From Pigmentiphaga litoralis (GTDB lineage: Bacteria; Pseudomonadota; Gammaproteobacteria; Burkholderiales; Burkholderiaceae_B), in NCBI RefSeq assembly GCF_013408655.1, contig NZ_JACCBP010000001.1:2666001-2730000 (forward strand): 64,000 nucleotides of DNA. The letters are read 5' to 3'. Made by a program: the position numbers and the translations under genes. Below are positions 43,290 through 51,456 of this stretch, piece after piece; the stretch's first letter is position 1; each line of letters starts with the position of its first letter. The notes under the pieces are model-generated. The model was not told the DNA's origin, ran no database searches, and saw nothing but the letters and a program-made list of their open reading frames with translations.

Positions 43290-44321
43290 ATGCTCGTCAC
43301 CCAACAACCCGTCCTGCGACGTTTCTGGTACGCCGTCATGCCGGTCAGCCTGCTGGACGACGGGCCCAAGCCGTTCACTTTGCTGGGTGAAAAGATCGTC
43401 ATCTGGAAGTCGAGCACCGGTGAGCTGTCCTGTCTGAAGGACCGGTGTTGCCATCGCACCGCCAGGCTGTCGCTGGGGTTTGTTGAGAATGACAACATTG
43501 TGTGCGGCTATCACGGCTGGACCTTCGATGGCACCGGCGCCTGTGTGCGGATTCCGCAACGGCCGGGCGAACCGATCTCGCCCAAGACCTGCGTGCCGTC
43601 CTACCGCGTGGCCGAAAAGTACGGCTACGTGTGGGTGGCGCTGGACGATCCGCTGACCGACATCCCGCACATTGCGGCGCATGAACGCCCCGGCTTCCGC
43701 CTGGTGCCCGAGTTCTACGAGTCCTGGAAAATCGGCGCGCTGCGCCTGATGGAAAATTCGTTCGACTGGGCGCACGTGGCGTACGTGCATCGCGGCACCT
43801 TTGGCAGCGAGTCGCGGCCCGAGGTGGAAAACCGCGAGGTCGTGCCGAACGACTATGGCTTCGTGACCACCACTGCGATTCCCGTGGTGGTGAGCGAAGA
43901 GGCGCAGAAAGCGGTCGGCACGACGGACACGGAAAGCGTGCGTCACATCGAAGCGACCTGGTTCATGCCCTTTGCGCGCAGCCTGGCGATCCGCTACCCC
44001 CACGGCCTGGAGCAGACGCTGATCACCTGCGCCACGCCCATGGACGACGACACCTGCATGATCTGCCAATGGGTCTATCGCAACGACACCGAGGAACAGG
44101 TCAGCGCAGCGGACGTGATTGCCTTCGACCGGGCCGTGACGGCGGAAGACAAGCTCATCCTGGAAAGCTGCGATGCGGACGTGCCCTTGTCCACGCAGGA
44201 CGGCGAAGAGATGCATATGCCGTCCGATCGTCCTGGCATTGTGATGCGACGCATGCTGGGCAAGCTGCTGAAGGAACACGGCCAGAGCGAGCAGCGGCGA
44301 CAGGAAATCAAGGTCGCCTGA
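43290..44321 (+). CDS. Rieske aromatic ring-hydroxylating oxygenase (VanA-like)
   Basis: Terminal oxygenase of 343 residues. The Rieske 2Fe-2S ligands are C53-x-H55 and C72-x2-H75 (RCCHRTARL, CGYHGWTF). The mononuclear iron ligands lie in NSFDWAHVAYVHRG (D158 region, H161, H166), with another acid further on. Length and N-terminal layout are those of the vanillate demethylase / phenoxybenzoate-type monomeric oxygenases, not of alpha-beta dioxygenases. ATG 43290 follows AAGGA. No reductase gene adjoins, so electron supply comes from elsewhere. Confidence 0.92.
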   Translation: MLVTQQPVLRRFWYAVMPVSLLDDGPKPFTLLGEKIVIWKSSTGELSCLKDRCCHRTARLSLGFVENDNIVCGYHGWTFDGTGACVRIPQRPGEPISPKTCVPSYRVAEKYGYVWVALDDPLTDIPHIAAHERPGFRLVPEFYESWKIGALRLMENSFDWAHVAYVHRGTFGSESRPEVENREVVPNDYGFVTTTAIPVVVSEEAQKAVGTTDTESVRHIEATWFMPFARSLAIRYPHGLEQTLITCATPMDDDTCMICQWVYRNDTEEQVSAADVIAFDRAVTAEDKLILESCDADVPLSTQDGEEMHMPSDRPGIVMRRMLGKLLKEHGQSEQRRQEIKVA

Positions 44322-44322
44322 G

Positions 44323-44366
44323 GGCCGGCTCGGCGGGCATTGGCTGACGCCGCCCGCTTGCCGGCC
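44323..44366. terminator. GC-rich hairpin between convergent genes
   Basis: GGCCGGC-tc-GGCGGGC pairs with GCCCGC-tt-GCCGGCC around a 13-base loop, directly after the oxygenase stop and 23 bp before the stop of the convergent Bug gene. No T-run. Confidence 0.45.
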
Positions 44367-44388
44367 ACGGGAATGACGGCGCGACGCC

Positions 44389-45375
44389 TTATGGCGCGAC
44401 TTCGATTTTCGCTTCCTTGACGACCGCCTTCCACTTGTTGAGATCATCAACCAGATAGGTCTTGAAGAAAGCGCCGTCACGCACGCGTGTCTCGAAGTAC
44501 AGGCTGTCGAGCTTGGCCTTGACGTCAGGGGCGTTCATCGCGTCGGTGACTGCGGTCTGGAGGCGGGCCACCACGTCGGGGGGCGTACCGGCGGGCGCCA
44601 GCAGGCCGAACCAGACCTCGGCATCAAAATTGGTGAAGCCGGCCTCGGCCATGGTCTGCACCTGTTTATCGCCCGAAAAGCGCGCCGACGACGCCACCGC
44701 CAGGATCTTGATCTGCCCGGACTGCGCATAAGGCATCAGGTTGCTGATGGCATTGAACATGATCGGCACCTGCCCGCTGATCCCATCGACAACCGCCAGG
44801 CTGCATCCCTTGTAGGCGATGTGCACCAGCGGAATGTTGGCCTGGTTTTTCAGCATTTCGCCCGCCAGGTGCTGCGCGGTGCCCGCGCCACACGACGAAT
44901 ACCCGAAGGTCCTGGACGGTGATGCCTTCACGATCTTGACCAGGTCGGCCACGGTGTTGGCCGGGATCGACGGGTGCACCGCCAGCGCGATCGGAATCGC
45001 GCCCAGCAGCGCGATGGGCGCGAAGTCGCGCTCGGCGTCATAGGGCACGGGCTGCGTGGCCGGATTGGTCACCAGCACATTGTTGCCGAGCAGCAGCGTG
45101 TGGCCGTCCGGTTTTGCACGCGCCACGAATGACGCGCCAATGTTGCCGGCCGCGCCCGCCCGGTTTTCCACGATCACAGGTTTGCCCAGGGTGGCCGACA
45201 GCTTGGGCGCGATCAGGCGGGCGACCAGGTCGGACGTGCCGCCCGCAGCAAAGGGGCTCACGATCGAAATCGGGCGGGTCGGGTACTCGGTCTGGGCAAA
45301 TGCCGCAGGGGAAACGGCGCCGCCTGCGCAGAGCGCGGCGCCCAGCCAGATCCGAAGGGAATGACGAACGTTCAT
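44389..45375 (-). CDS. Bug-family TTT periplasmic receptor (6)
   Basis: Receptor of 328 residues; signal cut after AFA (about 27). Blocks: YPTRPISIVSPFAAGGTSDLVARLI, VIVENRAGAAGNIGASFV, AKPDGHTLLLGNNVLVTN, GYSSCGAGTAQHLAGEML and HIAYKGCSLAVVDG. C162 and C191 are 29 residues apart and align with the pair in receptor 3, a likely disulfide. Last gene of the minus-strand operon MaoC-MaoC-ligase-SDR-Bug (48768 to 44389), 70 bp after the SDR gene. Confidence 0.93.
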   Translation of the reverse strand: MNVRHSLRIWLGAALCAGGAVSPAAFAQTEYPTRPISIVSPFAAGGTSDLVARLIAPKLSATLGKPVIVENRAGAAGNIGASFVARAKPDGHTLLLGNNVLVTNPATQPVPYDAERDFAPIALLGAIPIALAVHPSIPANTVADLVKIVKASPSRTFGYSSCGAGTAQHLAGEMLKNQANIPLVHIAYKGCSLAVVDGISGQVPIMFNAISNLMPYAQSGQIKILAVASSARFSGDKQVQTMAEAGFTNFDAEVWFGLLAPAGTPPDVVARLQTAVTDAMNAPDVKAKLDSLYFETRVRDGAFFKTYLVDDLNKWKAVVKEAKIEVAP

Positions 45376-45445
45376 GGGGTCTCCTCACATCGTTTTTTTT
45401 GTCAGTACACCCCCAATCATTGCCCCCTGCGCGGCCCGGGACTAC

Positions 45446-46237
45446 CTAGGGCAAACGCGGCGTCGGCCGTTTCTGGGTCTGGAATTCGCCCAGGTAGTTG
45501 CTGTTCAGGGTCGGGCTCATCAGTATTTCGTTGATGCAGACGCGGGGCGGCAAGCCGCAGATATAGCGCGTCATGTCGGCCACATCCTGAGGCTTCAGCA
45601 TGGCGGCCCGCACCTCGGCCGTGGGCGGCGGCACACGCTTGTTGAGCAGCGGCGTGTCGATGCCCGCGGGCGAGATCGACGTGGCCCGGACGCCATGCAC
45701 GCACTCTTCCATGTTGATCGTCTCGGTCAGCGCCAGCACGGCGCGTTTGGTCGACGCATACGAGGGCCCCGCGAAGTAGGCGGCGTAGCGGCCCGTCCAC
45801 GACGAAATGTTGACGATGACACCTTCCTTGCGTTCGCGCATGCCCTTCAACGTGGCCTGGCAGGTGTAGAAGGTGCCCGACAGATTGACGTCCACCGTGT
45901 TCTTCCACTCTTCCAGCGACAGGTCCTTGAAGTGCCGCTTGGTGGGGTTGACCCCGGCGGAATTGACCAGGATGTCGACGTGCCCGAGCCGATCATTCAG
46001 CGCGTCAGCCGCGGCGTAGATGCTGTCCGGCTGGCTGATGTCCAGGGCCAGCGCTTCGGCCTGGTCCGCGGTGCCGGCCTGCGCGGCGGCCTGCGCCAAG
46101 GCATCGGCGTTGCGGCCGGACAGCACCACGTAGGCGCCGGCGCGCACCAGTTCCTGCGCAATGGCCAGGCCCACTGCGCCGTACGCGCCGTGGACCCACG
46201 CCACCTTGCCTGCCAATTCCGTTGTCGATGCGTGCAT
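45446..46237 (-). CDS. short-chain dehydrogenase/reductase
   Basis: Classical SDR of 263 residues: nucleotide motif HGAYGAVG (16-23), VNSAGV (91-96), catalytic Ser in NISSWTG (143-149), Y160-x3-K164 (YASTK), and PAGIDTPLLN. It probably oxidises a hydroxyacyl or cyclic alcohol made by the MaoC hydratases. ATG 46237 follows AAGGAG; the longer frame overlaps the ligase gene. It starts 14 bp after the ligase stop. Confidence 0.93.
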   Translation of the reverse strand: MHASTTELAGKVAWVHGAYGAVGLAIAQELVRAGAYVVLSGRNADALAQAAAQAGTADQAEALALDISQPDSIYAAADALNDRLGHVDILVNSAGVNPTKRHFKDLSLEEWKNTVDVNLSGTFYTCQATLKGMRERKEGVIVNISSWTGRYAAYFAGPSYASTKRAVLALTETINMEECVHGVRATSISPAGIDTPLLNKRVPPPTAEVRAAMLKPQDVADMTRYICGLPPRVCINEILMSPTLNSNYLGEFQTQKRPTPRLP

Positions 46238-46251
46238 GTGTTGTGTCTCCT

Positions 46252-47829
46252 TCATTTCCAATAGGCCTGGCGCAGTTCGCGTTTCAGCACCTTTCCCAGC
46301 GCGGATCGCGGCAGGTCGTCGCGGTATTCCACCGCCGACAGCCGCTGCGTCTTGCCGACCTGCGCGTTGACCCAAGCCAGCAATTGGCTCGCGGGCGTGG
46401 CGCTGCCTGCAACGGGGACCACCAGCGCCAGCGGCGTCTCGCCCCACTGCGCGCTGGGAATGCCGATCACGGTGGACTCCTGCACGTCGGGGTGCGCCGC
46501 CAGCACGGACTCCAGATCGGCGGCGTAGATATTGAAGCCGCCGGAAATGATCATGTCTTTCTTGCGGTCCAGCAGGATCAGGAATCCGTCGCTGTCGAAG
46601 CGGCCGATGTCACCGGTGCGGTGGAACACCTTGCCGGTCTCGTCGCGCCAGTAGAAGGCATCGGTGGCGTCGGGCCGTTTGTAGTACCCCGCCATCATGT
46701 AAGGCGAGTGGCCGACGATCTCGCCGGCCTCCCCCTGCGGCAATACCTTGCCCGCGTCGTCGATGATGCGAACGTCGTGATCCGCCGCAGGCTTGCCGAC
46801 CGTGCCCAGCTTGTCGGGATAGGCGTCGGCATCCAGCACGCACGAACATCCGCCTTCGGTCAGCCCATAGATTTCGCGCAGCCCGCCGGGCCAGGCCTGC
46901 TGGATCCGCGCCTTCAGGCCCGCGTCCAGCGGTGCACCGGTGCACTGCTTCAACACGAATGACGACAGGTCGGTCGACGCAAATGCCGGGCAATCCAGGA
47001 TGCGCTGATACTGCACGGGCACGAGCATGGTGTGTGTCGCACCGTGTTGCTTGCACAGCGCCAGGTAGGCATCCGCCTTGAACTTGGGCATGACCACGGT
47101 CGTGCCCCCGGCGGCCAGCGTGGCCAGCATGGGTTGCAGGGTCGTGTTCGAGTAGATGGGCGTGGCCAGGATCATGACACTGCCGGCGCCCAGCCCGAAG
47201 CTCGGGCGGCGTGCCTGCCGTGACCGCATGCCGTGCCGATGCAGGATGCCTTTGGGCTCGCCGGTGGTGCCCGAGCTGTAGACCAGGTTGAAGTCCTGGT
47301 CGGGCGTCAGCGCCGCGGGCTCCAGCGCGGCGTGGACATCGCCCGACGCCATCCAGTCATCCCAGGTCCGCCACCCGGCCTGATCAAAGCCGATGGCAAC
47401 GAGCCGGCCGGCGAACAGGGTTTCGATATCAGGCACGATGTCGGCCAGCACCGGAAACATGTCGGCGCTCACGATCAGCACCTTGGCATCGGCATTGCGG
47501 AGCATGCTCAACAGTGCGGCTGGGGTGGCGGACGTGGCGAGCGGCACGGTGCAGGCACCGGCGGCGATCACGCCGAAGAATGTCGCCAGCGCCTCGAGCG
47601 ATATCGTGGTGATGAAGGCGACCTTGTCCCCCGCCTGGACGCCCATCGACCGGCAGGCAGCCGTGACGCGCGGCAAGGCTTCGGCCAGGCCGGACCAGCG
47701 GAGTTCCCTGCCGTCACAGACAAACGCGGAACGGTCCGGCGTCGCCTTGGCGTGCTGCCTGATCAAGGCCGGGAACGCCACGAAATCAGCCGCGCTTCCC
47801 GTTGCCGATGTCAACGAATTAGTTGTCAT
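46252..47829 (-). CDS. AMP-dependent acyl-CoA ligase
   Basis: Adenylate-forming enzyme of 525 residues. A3 motif at 184-194 (YSSGTTGEPKG), IYGLTEGGCSC, FHRTGDIGRF, and C-terminal catalytic-lysine region LPRSALGKVLKREL. It should activate the acid for the MaoC and SDR steps. It overlaps the second MaoC gene by 11 bases and is followed by the SDR gene. The acyl-binding region (TPIYSNTTLQPML) gives no clear hint of the substrate. Confidence 0.92.
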   Translation of the reverse strand: MTTNSLTSATGSAADFVAFPALIRQHAKATPDRSAFVCDGRELRWSGLAEALPRVTAACRSMGVQAGDKVAFITTISLEALATFFGVIAAGACTVPLATSATPAALLSMLRNADAKVLIVSADMFPVLADIVPDIETLFAGRLVAIGFDQAGWRTWDDWMASGDVHAALEPAALTPDQDFNLVYSSGTTGEPKGILHRHGMRSRQARRPSFGLGAGSVMILATPIYSNTTLQPMLATLAAGGTTVVMPKFKADAYLALCKQHGATHTMLVPVQYQRILDCPAFASTDLSSFVLKQCTGAPLDAGLKARIQQAWPGGLREIYGLTEGGCSCVLDADAYPDKLGTVGKPAADHDVRIIDDAGKVLPQGEAGEIVGHSPYMMAGYYKRPDATDAFYWRDETGKVFHRTGDIGRFDSDGFLILLDRKKDMIISGGFNIYAADLESVLAAHPDVQESTVIGIPSAQWGETPLALVVPVAGSATPASQLLAWVNAQVGKTQRLSAVEYRDDLPRSALGKVLKRELRQAYWK

Positions 47830-48277
47830 ACACCACCATCAGGAATTCGGCCACCAGCGCGGGCCGGCTCTTGCCTTCGATTTCAATCACACATTCGGAC
47901 GTGATCTTCATGCCGTTATCGACCGGGTCCGCCGCCAGGATGGTCTGACGCAAGCGGATGCGGGAATCAACCTGCACCGGGCTGACATAGCGGATCTTGT
48001 TCGATCCGTAGTTCAAGCCGTGACCCCGGTGGACGATCCGATAGACGCTGCGCACCAGGAACGGAATCAGCGACAGGGTAAAAAACCCGTGCGCAATCGT
48101 CTTGCCATCGGGCATGCCGGTGCGGGCGCGTTCCGGGTCGACATGGATCCAGAGGTCGTCACCCGTCAGTTTGGCAAAGGCGTCGATGTGATCCTGGGTG
48201 ATCTGGAACCAGTCACTGACCCCGATTTCCTTGCCCACCCAGGCGGCCATGTCGGCAGGACGGTCGACCTCGATCAT
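47819..48277 (-). CDS. MaoC-type enoyl-CoA hydratase
   Basis: Hot-dog-fold hydratase of 152 residues with the Asp/His dyad of (R)-specific hydratases: D41 and H45 in GDDLWIHVDPERA, then GKTIAHGFFTLSL. It overlaps the upstream FAS1-like MaoC gene by four bases (ATGA) and the ligase gene by 11, so the operon is tightly coupled. It may form a heterodimer with the upstream MaoC protein. Confidence 0.92.
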   Translation of the reverse strand: MIEVDRPADMAAWVGKEIGVSDWFQITQDHIDAFAKLTGDDLWIHVDPERARTGMPDGKTIAHGFFTLSLIPFLVRSVYRIVHRGHGLNYGSNKIRYVSPVQVDSRIRLRQTILAADPVDNGMKITSECVIEIEGKSRPALVAEFLMVVYDN

Positions 48278-48768
48278 GGCGCGCTCCCGGCCAGTTCGGC
48301 ATGGCGCGCAGGCACGCGGCCCAGCGTGTAGAGCGTCATCACCACGTCGCCGTCCTGGTTGCGCACCTGCACGCGCGTCCGGATCATGCCCCGGTCCGGG
48401 CGGGTCCGTGACCGCGTGACCTCGACCACTTCCCGTTCAACGGTCAGTGTATCGCCGGGCCGCACGGGCTTTTGCCAGCGCAATTCGTCAATGCCCATGC
48501 CAACCACCGGCGTCTTGCCGTAGCCGCCGGACTGGACGAACACCCGCATCGACAAGGCAGCGATCTGCCACCCGCTGGCCACCAGGCCGCCAAACGGACC
48601 TTCCGCCGCAGCGATCGGGTCGGTGTGCATCGGTTGAGGATCGTTGGCCAGCCCGTAGGCAATCATTTCGGCTTCGCCGATGACGGTGGGCGTGCTTGTC
48701 CAGCGTTCACCGATCTCGAAATCTTCAAGAAAGCGTGCGGGGCGATCACCGCCGGCATGTGGGTCCAC
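48274..48768 (-). CDS. MaoC-like dehydratase domain protein
   Basis: Hot-dog protein of 164 residues. The dehydratase block is ANDPQPMHTDPIAAAEGPFGGLVASGWQIAALSMRV; the C-terminal strand block DTLTVEREVVEV closes the fold. The start is set at GTG 48768, because GGAG stands six bases upstream and the next residues (VDPHAGGDRPARFLEDFEIGE) match the family. Longer ATG-started frames run into the divergent promoter region. First gene of the five-gene operon ending at 44389. Confidence 0.85.
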   Translation of the reverse strand: MDPHAGGDRPARFLEDFEIGERWTSTPTVIGEAEMIAYGLANDPQPMHTDPIAAAEGPFGGLVASGWQIAALSMRVFVQSGGYGKTPVVGMGIDELRWQKPVRPGDTLTVEREVVEVTRSRTRPDRGMIRTRVQVRNQDGDVVMTLYTLGRVPARHAELAGSAP

Positions 48769-48941
48769 AAGAGTCTCCTGATAGGTGTTTTTTCCAGCAT
48801 GCGCCGCTGCCCGGCACCGCACAACGCCGGTGACGGCGCTTTCCGCAGGGTGAAAGGCAGAGCGGCCAAATGCACCCTTGCCAAGCGCCGCCTGTTTCAC
48901 GCCGCGAAAAGTGCGAAAACAGAAAGTGCACGCGCTTCAAC

Positions 48942-48957
48942 TTTGAGCACACTCAAA
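48942..48957. promoter_or_regulatory. palindrome in the divergent promoter region
   Basis: TTTGAG-CACA-CTCAAA, a perfect 6+4+6 inverted repeat, 29 bp before the Bug start and 174 bp from the MaoC start. It is a candidate operator for the divergent MaoC operon and Bug-aldehyde dehydrogenase operon. No regulator gene adjoins. Confidence 0.4.
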
Positions 48958-48985
48958 AAAAACACAAAACCTTCCGGAGACCACC

Positions 48986-49966
48986 ATGACATTCCTGCCA
49001 TTGCGCCGCACCATCGTCTGCGCCCTGGGCGCCCTCTTTGCCTTCCACGGCCTTGCGCACGCGCAGGGCGACTGGCCCAACAAGACGGTCCGTATCGTCG
49101 CGTCGTTCGCGCCGGGCGGCAGTTCCGACCTGGTGGCCCGGCAGATCGCCCAGCACCTCAGCACCCGTTACGGCCAGCAATTCGTGGTGGAAAACCGCGC
49201 CGGCGCGGGCGGCAACATCGGCGTCGACTTTGTCACCAAAGCCGCGCCCGATGGCTACATCCTTGGCCTGGCGACGTCGGGCCCCCTGGCCAACAACAAG
49301 TGGCTGTACAAACCGATGCCCTTCGATGCGGAAAAGGACCTGACCCCGATCGCCTTGATCGGCGAAATCCCGCTGGTCATGGCCGTCAACCCCTCGGTGC
49401 AGGCCAACTCGCTCAAGGACCTGGTGGCGCTCAGCAAGACCCGCACGAACGCCATGACCGTATCCAACCCCGGCAACGGGACCATCGGGCACCTGGCCGT
49501 CGAATACCTGCGGATGCACACCGGCGCCAAGCTGCAGTCGGTGCCCTACAAGGGTGACGCACCCGCCATGGCGGACGCGATCGGCGGCACGGTCGACGCC
49601 GTGACGGCGCCGGTGACCTCGCTGATCCCGAACATCCAGGCCAATCGGCTGAAAGCGCTGGCCGTCACGTCCAAGGCCCGCTTCGTGGGCATGCCCGATG
49701 TGCCGACCGCCGCGGAACAAGGGCTCGACCTGGAAGCCACCGTATGGAGCGCCATGGTCGGTCCGGCCGGACTGCCCAAGGCCATCGTCGACTCCCTGAA
49801 CAAAGAGATCAACGCCTATACGCGCTCGGCGGAAGGCAAGGCCAAGCTGGCGTCACTGGGCATGGCGCCGCTGGCGGGGACCCCCGCGCAACTGAGCGAA
49901 CAGATGAGCAGCGAAGCCGCCAAATGGAAGGTCGTGGTCGAGTCGGCCCGCATCACGGTCGACTGA
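48986..49966 (+). CDS. Bug-family TTT periplasmic receptor (7)
   Basis: Receptor of 326 residues; signal cut after AHA (about 26). Blocks: DWPNKTVRIVASFAPGGSSDLVARQ, FVVENRAGAGGNIGVDFV, APDGYILGLATSGPLANNKWLY, SNPGNGTIGHLAVEYL and SVPYKGDAPAMADAIGG. ATG 48986 follows CGGAGACC. First gene of a two-gene operon with an aldehyde dehydrogenase and divergent from the MaoC operon, which has its own receptor (6) at its far end. Confidence 0.93.
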   Translation: MTFLPLRRTIVCALGALFAFHGLAHAQGDWPNKTVRIVASFAPGGSSDLVARQIAQHLSTRYGQQFVVENRAGAGGNIGVDFVTKAAPDGYILGLATSGPLANNKWLYKPMPFDAEKDLTPIALIGEIPLVMAVNPSVQANSLKDLVALSKTRTNAMTVSNPGNGTIGHLAVEYLRMHTGAKLQSVPYKGDAPAMADAIGGTVDAVTAPVTSLIPNIQANRLKALAVTSKARFVGMPDVPTAAEQGLDLEATVWSAMVGPAGLPKAIVDSLNKEINAYTRSAEGKAKLASLGMAPLAGTPAQLSEQMSSEAAKWKVVVESARITVD

Positions 49967-50016
49967 ACCGGCACATTCGAAGGGCTATCAACCACCACCG
50001 CATCGGGCACCTCACC

Positions 50017-51441
50017 ATGGATCATCTGAAGTTCTACATCGACGGCGCCTGGGTCGACCCGGCCGTGCCGGCGACCCTGGACGTCATCAACCCGGCCACC
50101 GAAACCGCCTTTGCGCGCATCAGCCTGGGGTCGAAACAGGACGTGGATCGCGCGGTCGATGCCGCCCGCCGCGCCTTCGACACCTATGCCGGGACCCCTG
50201 TCGAAGAACGCCTGGGTTACCTGCGCCGCATCATCGACGGCTTCCGTGCCCGCCTGCCGGAACTCGCCCGCATGATGACGCTGGAGATGGGCGCGCCGAT
50301 CACGTTTTCGACCGAGCGCCAGGCAACCGTTGCCCTCTTCCACTTTGAAGAAGCGCTGCGCGTGCTGGCGGAATTTCCGTTCGAAGAAAAGATGGGCAGC
50401 GGCATCCTGCGGCGCGAGCCCATTGGTGTCTGCGGCCTTATCACGCCGTGGAACTGGCCGTTGAACCAGGTGGCGTCCAAGGTCGCGCCCGCCATCGCCA
50501 CCGGTTGCACGGTCGTGCTCAAGCCCAGTGAGATCGCGCCGCTCAGCGCGATGCTGTTCGCAGAAATCGTGCACGAGGCCGGACTGCCCGCCGGCGTGTT
50601 CAACCTGGTGAACGGCGATGGGCCGACCGTGGGTGAGGCCATCGCGGCGCACCCCGGCATCGACATGGTGTCCTTTACCGGATCGACGGGTGCAGGCATT
50701 CGCGTGGCAAAACTGGCCGCGGACACGGTCAAACGCGTGGCGCAGGAACTGGGCGGCAAGTCCGCCAACATCCTGATGCCCGATGTGGACATCCGGGCGG
50801 CGGTGATCGCCGGGGTACATGCCTGCAACACCAACGCGGGCCAGAACTGCCAGTCGCCGACACGCATGCTGATCCCGCGTATCCACCGGGATGTGGCGTT
50901 CGACGCGGCGCGCGAGGCCATTGCCAGCATCCGCCTGGGCGACCCGCTGTCGCCGGCATCCACCATGGGGCCGCTGGTCAGCCAGGCGCAGTACGACAAG
51001 GTGCAGGCGTTGATCCAGGCCGGCATCGACGACGGCGCGACCCTGGTGGCCGGCGGCCTGGGGCGGCCCGACGGACTGGAACACGGCTACTACGTCCGCC
51101 CGACCGTGTTCGGCGATGTCACCCCGGACATGCGCATCGCGCGCGAAGAGATTTTCGGTCCGGTGCTGTCCATCCTGTCCTACGACACCGAGGACGACGC
51201 CGTGGCGATTGCCAACGACACGCCTTTCGGGCTGGCCGGATTCGTTCAGTGCACGGATCTTCAGCATGCTCGCAAAGTCGCCAGCCGCATCCGAGCCGGC
51301 CGGGTGTACCTCAACGGCGCGCCGTTCGACCGCAGCCTGCCTTTCGGCGGCTACAAGCAGTCCGGCAACGGGCGGGAATTCGGCGTGTTCGGCTTCGAGG
51401 AATACCTGGAGGTCAAGGCGATTGTCGGGTATCCGATCTGA
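50017..51441 (+). CDS. NAD(P)-dependent aldehyde dehydrogenase
   Basis: Enzyme of 474 residues that oxidises an aldehyde to the acid. Catalytic Cys C278 (NTNAGQNCQSPTR) and general base E244 (VAQELGGKSANI); cofactor block GVCGLITPWNWPLNQ and FTGSTGAGI. ATG 50017 was chosen because FYIDGAWVDP leads the family; the longer frame lies inside the Bug gene. 50 bp after Bug 7 and probably co-transcribed. Confidence 0.95.
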   Translation: MDHLKFYIDGAWVDPAVPATLDVINPATETAFARISLGSKQDVDRAVDAARRAFDTYAGTPVEERLGYLRRIIDGFRARLPELARMMTLEMGAPITFSTERQATVALFHFEEALRVLAEFPFEEKMGSGILRREPIGVCGLITPWNWPLNQVASKVAPAIATGCTVVLKPSEIAPLSAMLFAEIVHEAGLPAGVFNLVNGDGPTVGEAIAAHPGIDMVSFTGSTGAGIRVAKLAADTVKRVAQELGGKSANILMPDVDIRAAVIAGVHACNTNAGQNCQSPTRMLIPRIHRDVAFDAAREAIASIRLGDPLSPASTMGPLVSQAQYDKVQALIQAGIDDGATLVAGGLGRPDGLEHGYYVRPTVFGDVTPDMRIAREEIFGPVLSILSYDTEDDAVAIANDTPFGLAGFVQCTDLQHARKVASRIRAGRVYLNGAPFDRSLPFGGYKQSGNGREFGVFGFEEYLEVKAIVGYPI

Positions 51442-51456
51442 CCGCGGTACGGTTGA

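Noticed and set aside
49816..51267. A 483-codon minus-strand frame opposite the aldehyde dehydrogenase gene.
   Set aside because: Shadow of a gene with complete catalytic motifs; its own translation has no family features.
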